Assembly (NCBI GenBank): GCA_016808115.1
Contig: JAEQBH010000130.1
Location: 83,218-147,217 of the forward strand
Direction of reading: 5' to 3'
DNA length: 64,000 nucleotides
From: Tetrastigma voinierianum
Lineage: Eukaryota; Streptophyta; Magnoliopsida; Vitales; Vitaceae
Shown: positions 47,302-59,010 of the stretch, in pieces
Layout of the letters: each line of letters starts with the position of its first letter
How positions within the stretch are numbered: the stretch's first letter is position 1
The notes under the pieces: generated by a model
Databases searched by the model: none
Seen by the model: only the letters and a program-made list of their open reading frames with translations
What the model was told of the DNA's origin: nothing
Made by a program: the position numbers and the translations under genes

Positions 47302-47910
47302 AAACCCTAGCCTCCTTTTCTCTAACTTTTTGTTTGCTAGTCTCTCTTCTCTTAAAACGACCAGGAAGTTGTTTTATCATTCTTGGCTAAAATCCCTATA
47401 CCTATTTTCCTTTTATTTTTTTCTCAATAAAATGGTTCTTTCCACCTGAATCCCCAGGTTTTTATGTTTTATTGTTTAGTCATGCCGTCTTAATGCCGTA
47501 TGATTGTCAAGTCACTTTGTGCACGATGTGGTTGTCGTCATCTTAATGGTGCGGTAAAATTAGTTTGTATCTGAGTATAGCGGGTTTAGTTTTAAATAAA
47601 TAGTGGTGTAGGCGTTTATTTGTCATTTAGAGCGATTCGAGAGCAGGCAAGTATGTGATCAGACAATAAAGTCATTAATAGTCGTCAGTATGCTATAAAC
47701 TTGGAGTCAAATGTATTCTAAGTCACGTAATATCAAATATGTGAACTCAACTAATCAATTGTAGCAAACCATTAGTTTCATTATCTTATTAAGCTTTGAT
47801 GTTTGTTTCATCCTTGTGACTTTTGCAGTTTGAATTATATATTTACATCCATGTTAGTTAAAATCAATGAAATTATTTTCTCTTCAAAAAAATAAAAATA
47901 AAAATGATAA
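47302..47910 (+). other. Possible processed retrosequence
   Basis: The block opens with AAACCCTAGCC and a pyrimidine-rich leader typical of plant 5' ends. It is richer in GC than its flanks and closes in an A-rich tail (TTCAAAAAAATAAAAATAAAA at about 47883-47904). There is no intron-like gap and no long frame. A copied transcript or a non-coding retroposon would look like this. Flanking duplications are not clear. Confidence 0.3.
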
Positions 47911-48786
47911 AAATTTTATTACTATCATTGGTAAAATTATTTTATTATATTTATTTATCTATTTATATAATTAAAATAAAATATATAAAATTAATAATTA
48001 AAAAATAGATTGATGTGAGTCTTCTTTTAAAATATCTTGATTATTCTTTTAAATATTATATGGATTTTTAAAGATTTTAAAAATATTTTGGAAAGATTTT
48101 AAATTATAATTTTTCTTTTAAAATATAGGTATTTTGAATTTTAGTTTTTTACTGAAAGAAAAATTTCAAAATTAAAGTAAGTCCTTCAATAATAAAAACA
48201 AACAAACGCCCTTATGACTATGGATATTCTTTAATTTGCCCATATAAAGTACAAATCTAAGAGTGAAAACTATTAATCAGGTGATTGAAAATTGAAATTT
48301 TAGTTAGACATTGAACTAATCTATTGCATAATTTATGATTATTAAAAAAATTTAAAATATTAATAAATGATTAATCAGTGAATTAATAAATATTTGTATT
48401 AATAAAAGCTTAAAATTTATTTTTACTATTATAAAAATATTTGAACTAATAAATAAGCATACACAAACATTTGTATTAATAAAACTTAAAATAATTATTT
48501 CATATGATTATAAAAAATATTTACAAAAAGATTTAAATTAATTAATAAAGGTATGCAAAATTTGTGTTAATAAATACTTACAATAATTATTTTTATAAAA
48601 TAATATTTTTATGATTATAGAAATTTTTTAAAAAAGATTTGAATTATTTAAAATTTTAAAAGTATATCATATTATCCTGTTTTAAATAAAATAAATAGAT
48701 GTTTAAGGAAAAATAAATAAATAGATATTTAGGAATAATCAAAACTTTTGAAGTGTTTTTTAAAACTCTAAGTGTAAAAATGCTCT
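47911..48786. other. AT-rich DNA, nothing recognised
   Basis: Runs of TTTAAAATATT-type sequence with local self-similarity (AATAAATATTTGTATTAATAAA recurs in variants at 48380-48560). I can support no gene or element. Confidence 0.4.
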
Positions 48787-50121
48787 AAAGGGTTGTATTT
48801 GGAGGCTTATCTACCACTTATTCAAGTTTATCTTTTTATATAAGTATTTTTGATAAAAATTGTATATGTTTAGAAGAGCTTATAAAAATGGCTTATGACC
48901 CTTGATAAACTCTTTTTAGCTTATTTCAATAAGTTTCATAGAGAAACTTATAAAAAAAACTCAAAAAATCTTATACAAGATACTAAAACAAGTCATTTTA
49001 ATAAAAATGTCCTTTTGAAAAATAATGAAAAAAATAAAAATTACTTTCCAAAAAATTATGTAAAAAAAAGTAAAATTTTGAAAAATTATATAAAAATAGA
49101 AAATTATGAAAAATAAATTTCAAAAAATTATCTGAAATAAGTAAATTTTGAAAAAATATATAAAAAATAAAAAAACATATCTGAAAATTTATGTAAAATA
49201 GGTAAAAAAATTTTGAAAAAATATGAAAAAAATTATGACATATAATTGAAAAATGGAAAAAAAAAATTATTGATGATAAGAATAATGATATTGATGATGA
49301 TTTTCTTTATTTAGAATTTGATGCAAATCCATAAGTGTTTATTTATTTTGAAACTTATAATTTTTGTGATGATGGGAAGCAGTGTTTGTTATTTTTTGCT
49401 TGTTATTTTATTTTGGAAATGTTTGTAATAATGGAAAACACTAGTAATGTTTGATTTTCATGTTTTATGTCATTTCCTTTATTGTATTTTATTATTTAGA
49501 GAAATATATAATTTTTATTTATATTATGTAGGGTGCGCATCATTTAAAAAGCTTGCCTCAGTGTGCACATGCCCTCAGGCCTCAAGGAAACTTTGCCTCG
49601 TGTCTTAAGTATTAAATACTTATAGTCGTAGTGCGTAATGTTTCAATTGTAGAAAGCATCAAAAAATTAAAGATTTTAATGAAGAAAAAAGCATAGAATA
49701 TTTTAGTTTTCTCATCTTTTTTTGATGCATAAACAACGTGAAGGCAGAGTATGGTTCGTTAATTTATTTTTTATACTAGAGATTACAATTGAAGATAGAT
49801 GTTTTGAGTATATAGTGAATCGTTACTTTATTTTTATTTTTATCATGGTTTCATGACATATATATATATATATATAATATTAATTTTTAGTGCTTTAGTT
49901 TTTAGTTTTTAAATTTTTTTAAAAATTATGACAAGTGCTTATTTATCAAAACACTTCAATTTTATAAGTGTTTATGATGGTCTTTTTAGTAATTTCAGTG
50001 CTTGTGTAGTAATGCATCCAAACACAAATAGCTTATTGAATAAAGTACTTATGACATAAGTTCTCATCTAATAAGCTCTTATAAAATAAGTGTTTAATTA
50101 AGTTGTTTACACAAACAGAGC
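48787..50121. mobile_element. Possible hAT-like MITE or non-autonomous DNA transposon
   Basis: The left end AGGGTTGTATTTGGAGGCTT and the inverted right end (AGGCTCTGTTTGTGTAAAC on the minus strand) resemble each other imperfectly. Sub-terminal words are also inverted: left AAGAGCTTATAAAAATGGC and, on the right, AAGCTCTTATAAAATAAG. TTTGG/CAAA-type ends are common in plant hAT-related MITEs. No 8 bp target duplication was found and the interior is AT-rich and non-coding. Confidence 0.35.
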
Positions 50122-50164
50122 CTAAGTGTTTTTTTCAAATTAAAAAACAATTTTTAAAATTTAA

Positions 50165-50479
50165 AAATTATTATGAAAACAAGGAAAATATGGAGAGAGA
50201 GAAATTGAGAGAGGATAGGAGAGGAAGATGGAGAGAAGATAAAACTTCATTGTATTCCATTCAACAAAAACCCCTATTTATAAGGTTCTTACAATCATTA
50301 ATATCATGGAGAAGACCTATGGTCATTAACCTAAATTTATGCATTATTTATAATAGGAGAAGATGTATGGTCATTCACCTATATTTATTGATTGTTAGTA
50401 CTGCCTCATTAAAAACCTTGCAAGTAAAACCTAGTGGGATAAAACATGGATGAAGGAAAAAAAGTAAAGTATCTTAACA
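50165..50479 (-). repeat. Copia 3' LTR
   Basis: On the minus strand it starts TTGTTAAGATAC, preceded by the purine-rich AAGGAAAGC, and contains TATAAATAGGGG (50282-50271) and a pyrimidine-rich leader ending TTTTCCTTGTTTTCATAAT. A near-identical piece lies at 63424-63655. The last bases are eroded. Confidence 0.82.
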
Positions 50480-50513
50480 ATGCTTTCCTTGGTAAAACAT
50501 GATTAAGCTAACT

Positions 50514-50940
50514 TCAAACTTCACTTTGAAGGTCTTTTAGTTGTCGCATACCAATTCGGTGTACAAGCTTCTTGAATGTTGTCGGGGGTAAAGCCTTTGT
50601 AAATAGATCTGCTAGATTAACACAGGACCTTATTTGTTGCACACTGATTTCACCATTATTCTGAAGTTCATGAGTATAGAAGAACTTTGGTGAAATGTGC
50701 TTAGTTTGATCACCTTTAATGTGTCCTCCTTTGACTTGCGCAGTACATGCAGTGTTGTCTTCATATAATACTGTTGGTTTGTTTTTAATAGAGGGTAGTC
50801 CACATGATTCTTGAATATGTTGTATCATGGATCTCAACCAAACACATTCTCGACTAGCTTCATGCATGGCAAGGATTTCTGAGTGATTGCAAGAGGTAGT
50901 CGCCATTGTTTGTTTTGCTGATCTCCAAGATATTACAGTA
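50514..50940 (-). pseudogene. Copia RNase H
   Basis: The open frame 50906-50514 (130 residues) has SEILAMHEASRECVWLRSMI, TVLYEDNTACTAQVKGG, TKHISPKFFYTHEL and NLADLFTKALP, ending at the natural pol terminus. The catalytic E-D pair is still visible. Just upstream the frame needs a shift. Confidence 0.9.
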
Positions 50941-52059
50941 TTTCCATAAGTAAAAATATATCATGTTTGTGATCGAGCTTTGTGAGGGCCTGAAAAATAA
51001 CCTGCATCTGCATAACCAAACAATTTTTGGAATAAAATAATCTCATGTCATTTATCCCTCGGAGATATCTTAATACATGTTTAATTTCGTTCCAATGCCT
51101 TCTAGTTGGAGCTTAATTATATCTTGCTAGTAAATTAACTGAAAAGACAATGTCTGGTCGAGTATAATTTACAAGATACATTAATGCACCAATTGCACTA
51201 AGATATGGTACTTCGGGACTAAGTAATTGTTCATTTTCTTCTTTAGGTCGAAACGAATCTTTAGTCACTTCAAGTGACCTAACAACCATAGGAAACTTAG
51301 GGGGTGTGATTTATCCATATAAAAGCGCTTCTGGACTTTTTTTATATATGTTGGTTGGTGAATAAACACACCATTTGAACAATACTCGATCTGCAAGCCA
51401 AGACAATATTTTGTTTTCTCAAGATCTTTCATTTCAAAATCCTTCTTTAAGTAGTTAGTTGTTTTAATGAGCTCTTCTGGAGTTCCAATTAAATTTAAAT
51501 CATCCACATATACCGCAATGATTGCAAATCCAATTGTTGTTTTCTTAATAAAAACACATGAGCAAATTGGATCATTCACATACCCTTCTTTGAGTAATAT
51601 TAATACTTGATTGTACCATTCAGCGATTGTTTTAACCCATAAGGATCGTTACAGCAATTAGTGCTGCTCCATGGTTGTGAATTCATTGCTTCAGACAATT
51701 TAAATCCTTCAGGGATTTTCATATATACATCAATATCTATAGATCCATATAAATAGGTTGTGACTACATCCATTAGCCACATATCAAGTCCTTAAGAGAT
51801 CGCAAAACATATGAAATAGAGAAATGTGGTTGCATCTAGCACCGGAGAATATGTTTCCTCATAGTCAATTTCAGGCCTTTGTGAGAAACCTTATGCCACA
51901 AGTCATACTTTATATCGTACGATTTCATTTTGTTCATTTCGTTTTTGTACAAATGCCTATCGATATCCAACAGGTTGTATATTTGTAGGTGTTTGGACTA
52001 CTAGGCCAAATACCTTTCGTTTAGCTAGTGATTTCAACTGTATTTTCTTTCCACTATAA
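50941..52059 (-). pseudogene. Copia reverse transcriptase
   Basis: Pieces: WLMDVVTTYLYGSIDIDVYM (51782 down), IPEGFKLSEAMNS, YGLKQSLNGTIKY with the usual R and W altered, then VFIKKTTIGFAIIAVYVDDL with the catalytic YVDD at 51510-51499. DFEMKDLEKTKYCLGLQIEY and GVFIHQPTYIKKVQKRFYMD follow. A stop or slip occurs near 51265 and between most pieces. Confidence 0.9.
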
Positions 52060-52850
52060 CTAGTCATGTTGTTGTCGACATTCATCCATATTTTGTGGCT
52101 CTTGATCTTCATCATTATTTATGATGTCCATAGCTACTTGGAAAGAAAAAACATCATCTATAAGGGTAGTATTTTGATCCCATATATTACCCTCCTCATT
52201 TATGTAATTGATAGGGATCTCTTCATTGTTATGAATAGGTGCAGTCTCAAGAGATAACTGTTTGATTAGTGCCTCTTCAAGGGTTGCTTGTTCATCAACT
52301 TGGGGCTCAAGATCTATCTCTTTTGATCCTTTTATATTTGTATGCTCTTCAAGAACATTAATTTGAACACTTTTCCTTTTTCTAGGAATTATTTCTTTTG
52401 AGCCAAGAGGTCGTCCACGTTTTAATTGTGGCTTAGGCTCATTAGCCATTCTACTTTCAAATTTTCCCATTGAAATTTCAATCTGTGCTAGGATATTTAC
52501 AACTTGTACATGTGATTTTGTAACGTTCGTTGAATCAATAAAAGCATCGGGTAATCTATTTGGAAGATCTTGTAAATGAATTATCTTTTGAACTTCTTGT
52601 TCAGATTACTTTGTAGGGGGATCAAGATGTGATAAAGAGGATTCATTCCATATAATTTTTCGTCATTCTTTTGGAATTGGCTTTCTTCTCCCTAATAGTG
52701 GGGAAATGTTTTCATCAAAATGACAATCTGCAAAACAAGTAGTAAAAACTTTACCTCTAAGGGGCACAATATATTTAATAATAGATAAAGATCAAAAATC
52801 GACATAGATACCAGGCAGCAACACTCCAAATATACCTAAGTTTTATAACA
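52060..52850 (-). pseudogene. Copia integrase end and integrase-RT linker
   Basis: 52825-52690 reads LPGIYVDF-like, then IIKYIVPLRGKVFTTCFADC with HFDENISPLLGRRKP, the usual end of copia integrase. The open frame 52470-52060 (136 residues) is the charged linker (RGRPLGSKEIIPRKRK, then acidic sequence with DVFSFQVAMDIIN) leading into RT. Cut on the right side. Confidence 0.85.
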
Positions 52851-55196
52851 TGTTTAGGATATAAAATAAGTTAAAATTATATTTTTTTCGGAATTTATAT
52901 TGTTAGGAACGAAAATGATAAAATAGAGTGTCTGAAAAGATGCAAAATAGTAAAATGTCATTAGGACAGATCATGAAGGCTAAGTTTATATGCCATTGTA
53001 GAATATTTGATAGGAAATCTAAGTATAAATGAAGAGAAATGAGGACTTCAATGCAAAAAATTGAAAACTTAACAAAATGACATTGAAACATGGCCTTATG
53101 AAAGAATAGAGATAAGACTAAATTTGGTCTTCTAAAAGACATTTCTCCTTTGGGTTTGAAACTTAGGAGTTACGGTTGAGAGAGAATAAGAGAAAAGTTG
53201 GTGATTTTGCTCCATGTGATCAAGGATTTTGGTAATCAGAAGAAGAATGAAGAAAAATAAAAATAAGAGAGAAAAGAAAGATTAAGGTAGCAAACAAAAC
53301 TAAACCCTTTTGATGATGTTTGGGTTTGGAGAAAACCCTAACTTTGCATAATAATGATGGTTGTTGGTCTCAGCTTAGTTATATGGTTGTTTGAGTTAGT
53401 TGTGGTCCTTAATTGAATAATGTTTGTATAAAGCAAATGTTTGGGTTTTAGGGGAGATGCTGTCAAAAATTTTCCAAAACCCACATTTTTTTTTTGCCTA
53501 ACTTGGTCATCACTCATCCAAATTGAGTGATTAAAATTTTAAGTAAACTATACTTCTAGGAGAACAAATCTCCTTGAAATAAGTGTATTCAAATTTGGAC
53601 CCCATTGGACCCAAAAAATTCGTCAAAGTGAAGCTCTGTTTTCGAGCAGTTTTTGGTCTATTTTGGTATAGCTTTAGTGTTTAGGCCATAACTTAGTCAT
53701 CACTTATCCAAATTGAGTGATTAAAATTTCTGAGTAAACTATACTTCTAGGAGAATAAATCTCCTTGAAATAAGTGTATTCAAATTTGGACTCCATTGGA
53801 CCTAGAAAATCCGTTAAAATGAAGCTCTGTTTTTCAGGTAGTTTCTAGTCTGTTTTGGTACAGCTTTAGTGTTTAGGTCATCACTCATCCAAATTGAGTG
53901 ATTCAAATTTCTGAGTAAACTAGACTTATAGGAGAACAAATTTCATTGAAATAAGTGTTTCAAATTTGGATCCCATTGTACCTAGAAAATTCGTCAAAGT
54001 GAAGCTCTATTTTCAGGTAGTTTCTGGTCTGTTTTGGTACAGCTTTTGTGTTTAGGCCATCACTCATCCAAATTGAGTGATTCAAATTTCTGGATAAACT
54101 AGACTTCTAGGAGAACAAATCTCCTTGAAATAAGTGTATTCAAATTTGGACCTCATTGTACCCAGAAATCCATCTAAAGGGGGCTCTATTTGCAGGAAAT
54201 ATTTTGGTATAAAAATATTCAAATGAATAAATGAAATTGTAAAAGAATTATAAAAGTGATTGTTATATGAACAAAAATACAAGCAATACTGAGAACATGA
54301 TCATATAGGTTATGATAAAAGTAATAGTTATAGTATATGTATAAAGGAACTGTCTGAAAGTATCTCATGTGAATACAGGTTATTGACATTATCCATGTAC
54401 ATGAGATGTGCATAGTTTGAACATGAATAAAAATGTAATAAGATTGATTGTCTGCATATGTCCGCAGACAGATGGATAGGTAGGCATGCCTATTAGAGAT
54501 TACATGATATAGTTGGCCCCGTTTTGGTCATTACAATGGCTCTGTTTTGGTCATTACAATACAGGATCACTGTCTCATACAGTGACAGTACCTTCGAGTA
54601 CATACAGTTTATACTAGTATCCGCTTCTTGGAATATGCAGGCAAGACACAAGATGAGATAAAATAAATGAAATGGTTATAGGAACCATGTAACATGAAAA
54701 CAATGATTTGAATTGAAAAATGTGATAGAGCTACAGTAAAATAAAAAGTACTATGTATTATGAAGAATGAATATGGTCATATATGTTATATTTTTCCCAC
54801 TAAACTATAAGCTTAGCACGGGAGTTTCATCCGTGTAGGTATTGAAGAGGACATCTCTCAGCCGTACGGCACGCAGGGGGCCAACATAGCAATAGGAGTC
54901 AACATCTATAGGTCGCTACCTCTGATTTTGAATATGTACATGTAAAGTTTTTTTTCATAATAGGACTTGTTTATGTATAAGTCAATGAAACTCAAATATT
55001 TGTACAGGACATTTTGAACACCATTATGGTGATAGTGTTAAAAGTTTTATTTCCTTATGGATTAAGTTTAAGTTATATTCTGATACATTCAATTATATTT
55101 CGAAATGGGCCCACTAATGTCAGTAACTCAAGTAAAGGAGTCTCAGTCTGTGCCGCATTCACCCTCTTCCGCCTAAGCAAGGATTGGGGCATGACA
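52851..55196 (+). repeat. LTR-like block, probably Ty3/gypsy, with internal tandem repeats
   Basis: The candidate ends are TGTTTAGGATAT at 52851 and GGGGCATGACA at 55196. The interior is non-coding and has the features of long gypsy LTRs: a leader-like part near 53160-53340, tandem units, and GCTATAAGCTTAGC-type sequence at 54803-54822. Flanks TAACA and AAGAC do not match, so a solo-LTR origin is not proven. Confidence 0.5.
53505..54200 (+). repeat. Four tandem units of about 180-190 bp with an 8 bp hairpin
   Basis: CATCACT(C/T)ATCCAAATTGAG starts at 53508, 53698, 53879 and 54058, so the steps are 190, 181 and 179. Each unit also holds AACAAATCTCCTTGAAATAAG and GTGAAGCTCT(G/A)TTTT. Each start forms a perfect stem ATCACTCA/TGAGTGAT with a seven-base loop (one arm is mutated in unit two). 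Confidence 0.92.
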
Positions 55197-56148
55197 AAGA
55201 CAATGTTGAGGACCTAGTTTAGTTGGATGTGTGGGGGCAATTGAAACATAAACAGTAGACCAAAATTTTCAACTCGTCTTACAAACCCAGGAAGGAAGAT
55301 CTAACTCACAAACCTAAGAAGGTATATTTCCATCTTCATATCCATCTCCAAATATTTCATGTTAATTTTAATTTTAAAACCATATATGAATTATCTGACT
55401 CATGATTTTCATAGCCAGAAGCTATGTCAAAGGGTATGGTGTTCAAAGTCTGTTGAGGAGATCTTCCATAACGAGAAGTTATGTTGAAGGAATATTGAAA
55501 ATATATATATGATGAAAATTGTATAGCCTGAAGCTATTTACTATTAATTTCAAAACCTGAAGTTTTGAAATATGAAAATTTTAAATTTCCAAATTGAATC
55601 ATAAAAGTCAGAAAACAAAAGTATTAAGGCTATCAGTTTCAGAACCTGAATCATAAGCCTGTAGCTTGAAAACAAAAAAAAAAAAATCTTTCTTTTCTGG
55701 AATTTGTTTTGAACCATGAAAAAACTGAAATTTTTCCGAAAAGAATTAGACAAAATTTTCCTATTATTCCATTTGGATTTTTATATTTGTTTTAGTTAAA
55801 CAAAAGGATAATATATTCTTGTTTAAAAATATATAACAAAATAATAGGATTTTTATATTTGTTTTAGTTCAATAAAAGGATAATATATTCTTGTTTTAGT
55901 TAAAAATAAATATCTTGTTTAAAAATAAATAACAAATTTATTCGTGTTTTGTAAATATATTCCTGTTTAAAAATAAATCAATCAATGATTAAATTACAAA
56001 AAAAAAAAAAAAAGGAGGCTTTTACAAAGAATTGAACCTAGGACTTGAGGTCCTGGTTTTAAACTAAAAGCCACTTAAACTCTTATACCTTTTTGTTTTT
56101 TATACTTTCCTTTATTAATATATTGTTAATTGTTTTAGAAAAATTCCT
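55197..56148 (+). other. Probable leader of the plus-strand copia, with short imperfect repeats
   Basis: No coding frame. Between 55410 and 55670 small mirrored words recur: AGCCAGAAGCTATG, AACGAGAAGTTATG, AGCCTGAAGCTATT, AACCTGAAGTTTTG and AGCCTGTAGCTT. This is a family of tiny hairpins. A SINE-like A/B box pair on the minus strand may lie at 56030-56090, next to a run of A (about 55998-56013); that call is weak. Confidence 0.35.
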
Positions 56149-56794
56149 AAGATTACCAAGCTCAAATTTGCTACCCTTGACATATCGAGCAATAACTATT
56201 TATCTTGGATTTTAGAAGCTAAAATCCACTTGGATGCTATGAATCTTGAAATACAATCGAGAAATCTGGCATGCTACGGGATCGGCATGAGGCCTTTATG
56301 TCCTTACGCGAGGATGGTACCAAGGCCTTTCTGAGTCAATGATCCATTAATCCTCTGGGATAGTTTGAAAGAAAGATATGACCATCAAAAGACAGTTATA
56401 CTTCCAAAAACTCGTTATGATTAGCTTCATTTATGATTACAAGATTTCAAATATGTCAGTGACTACAATTCCACTTTGTTTAAAATTAGCTCTTAGCTAA
56501 AATTATGTGGAGAAAAGATCATTGATAAGGATATGCTTGAAAAAACATATACGACTTCTTATGCCTCTAATATGCTCATGTAGCAGCAATATAGAGAACA
56601 TCGTTTTACCTAATATTCTGAATTAATGGCATGTCTTCTAGTAGCTGAGCTAAACAATGAACTTTTATTGAAAATCATCAATCCCGTCCTATTGGATCGT
56701 GTCGTGGCCCAGAAGCGATGCTATATCGGTTTCTAATCATAGAAATTGGAGCGTGGGCGGTGGTCGTGGATTATTATGGGCGAGTAGTGGTCGA
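56149..56794 (+). pseudogene. Copia gag, first part
   Basis: LKFATLDISSNNYLSW and ILEAKIHLDAMN start the gag fold of the UBN2/copia type. LKERYDHQKTVILPKTRYD (about 56365-56420), QDFKYVSDYNSTLFKI, LKLCGEKIIDKDMLEKTY and SELMACLLVAELNNELLL follow. Stops at 56330, 56424 and others, and slips, break it. A glycine/arginine-rich tail (GGGRG-type) comes just before the insertion. Gag would form the particle. Confidence 0.88.
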
Positions 56795-58752
56795 GGTCAC
56801 ACCTTGGCCTTAAACCAGGGGATCTCGTTGACCATAAATCAACGTAGGCTTTTATTGTGTCTCATATCATGAGACCCATACATAGTAAAAATGGCCACTT
56901 AGGCCCATACATTAATACTCACCAAAAAATCTAACCAACTAATTACAATAGTTCAAGAGTTAATTATCTTCTGTACAAACATATATTAAAATTTAGAATT
57001 CTAATGCATGTTTTACAAAATAACCAATCAAAGCCACATATCGGCTTTTTCTTCTCAAACGACACTCTAATGAGCGTTGTCTTTGAAAACGATCCTTATA
57101 CCTGAAATAATGTTCCCTCGACAAGGTGAGCAATGCCCAGTAGTGGAATTATCCTACATGGGTTACTTCACACCTAAATGCTCATGTAATGGTTCAACAC
57201 AAACACATTCAAGCAAATACATGATCCTACTTAAATATCTACATGATATGGATGAGAATGTGACTCACCCTTTCCACTTCTGGAGCCCTCAGGCTCCTCC
57301 ACAACGTATAGCCAAATGTGAGAAGCATAGTTTTCAAAACAAAAAGTTTTGTTCTCGAAAACATACTCTGGGTTTAATTAAAATCTGGACAACCTCGGAG
57401 CGAATTTGTTGGATAACTCTACGAAACAATTTATGGGCTCAGAGCGTGAATTGTTGGACAATCTCCCAACCCAATTCTCCGGAAAATATTCCATTGAAAT
57501 TCTTTTCACAACCATTTTCCTTTTTTATTTTCTTTCATGTCATGCACTCACACCTACATTCTAGGGTGCCCCGATGCATAGGGAATGCATTATGCTATTT
57601 CCAAACAATTCGTGTTAATATATAAATCATGCATATACTAACTGAATTTATCCAATTTCAATTGCTCACACACAATTATATTTCATATAATTCAAGCATC
57701 ATGTTAACACATTAATTAGCATGCATTAACATCTCATTTTCCATACACAATTTAAAGTCATCAAATTCAAGCAAATTCACGTGGACATGTTCGGTCCAAC
57801 AAGCACATCAATTTGTTTTTAAGTCCAAAAGAAAGCAGTCATGTGGGTTGTCCGTGGAATGACCCACACTCATCAACTTTGTCGAGTTCTACTTCCATGG
57901 AACCAAAATGTGGCCATTTTAGAGGCCTCACACACACCAATAAAATTTGTGTTATTTAACATCAAACAAAACTCACAAATATAACACAAACCGCCCCAAA
58001 ACAGGTCCATGAATGTCGAAAGCGAGGTTCAAATTTTGACATTTTGGGTCAATGTACAAGACCGATCAAACGGCCTCTCACGGCCTCATGTCATCCCAAC
58101 CATTTACAAAGTCCTTAAACCGAAAATAAACCAAGTAGGAGAAAACCCCTACCTCCCGGAGTTGTCGGAAACTCCTGGCAGGATGTCCCACTGGCGTGGC
58201 CCTTGCGGCGATAAGAACAACTTGCTTCTTGGCAGACGAAGGCAGACCGATCAGAACAGAAATCCCAGAGTTGGACACTTTCTCTCTCTAAAAACCCTCC
58301 CTTTTTTCAAAATATGTTCTCCCCCTCTACTTTGCCGCGTGGGACGAATGGAGGAAAGTGTCTTCTTTTGTTCCCTCGCTTGCCACTTGTCAAGCCATCA
58401 TTGGTTCATTGAATTTCTTTATCCACTTTATCCACCCACTTTGGATTTCCATCCAATTAGGAGGTGCCACATGTCACATGGGCTTTGCCAGCTCTCCTTG
58501 TCAGACTAAATGCACGACACATAGCTGCTTGTGAGCCACTCAAAATGTCTGCGAAGTGTCATATTCTCTTTCGTTATGGCAGTGCAGTCCAGCGTTTTGA
58601 ATTCGACGAAATTCGACATGGTATAGATTTACTTAAGGCGATTCCAATTGTGAAGTCTGTTTTGTTATCCGAGATCTAGAAAAATTCCGGATTTTGACCG
58701 AAATTACCATTTTACCCTTTTTAAGAAAATTAGAATTTTCTCGGGATTTACA
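56795..58752 (-). repeat. Chromovirus-type LTR in copia gag, minus strand
   Basis: The right end ...TTCTCGGGATTTACA gives the minus-strand LTR start TGTAAATCCCGAGAA, followed by AGATCTCGGATAACAAAAC. The order of blocks matches the gag-only element's LTRs (for example GTAAAAATGGCCACTT at 56886-56901). The left border is approximate; no target duplication could be shown. Confidence 0.8.
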
Positions 58753-59010
58753 TCATCATAATTCCTGGAATCATGATATTCATGGTCCACCTCAAAACAA
58801 GAAAAATAGATCCAATAACCAGAAGTTAAATTATTCAGAGACGTTTGAAAAAGCAACAGGGCCAAATAACAAACAAGCTTATGAGACTGAATCCACATAT
58901 GTGGGATGAAAGGTAGTGGGTCACATACTTGTTGTACGGCTAAACATTTGGTTAACCTTTATCAGGCCTCCATTAAAGGAAAAGGAAAACAAATTGAAAC
59001 CAACTTTATT
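58753..59010 (+). pseudogene. Copia gag, C-terminal part with zinc-knuckle relic
   Basis: HHNSWNHDIHGPPQNKKN, then NNQKLNYSETFEKATGPNNK, and after a stop the knuckle region VGHILVVRLNIWLTF. With slips this corresponds to the basic tail and CCHC knuckle that normally follow copia gag, ending KEKENKLKPTLF. It continues the frame lost at 56794 and is cut by the solo LTR at 59011. Confidence 0.75.

Larger units (their letters stand above)
50165..52850 (-). mobile_element. Ty1/copia element, 3' half (integrase end to LTR)
   Basis: On the minus strand the order is end of integrase, a long linker, RT, RNase H and a short LTR. Integrase before RT defines Ty1/copia. Gag, protease and most of integrase are absent; the sequence is cut on the right near 52825-52850 by an LTR-like block. 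The wording matches the plus-strand copia at 56149-63421, so both are probably one family. Confidence 0.88.

Noticed and set aside
57077..58509. Open frames of 182 and 166 codons on the plus strand
   Set aside because: They lie within a minus-strand LTR related to the LTRs of the gag-only element and are not conserved there as coding sequence.
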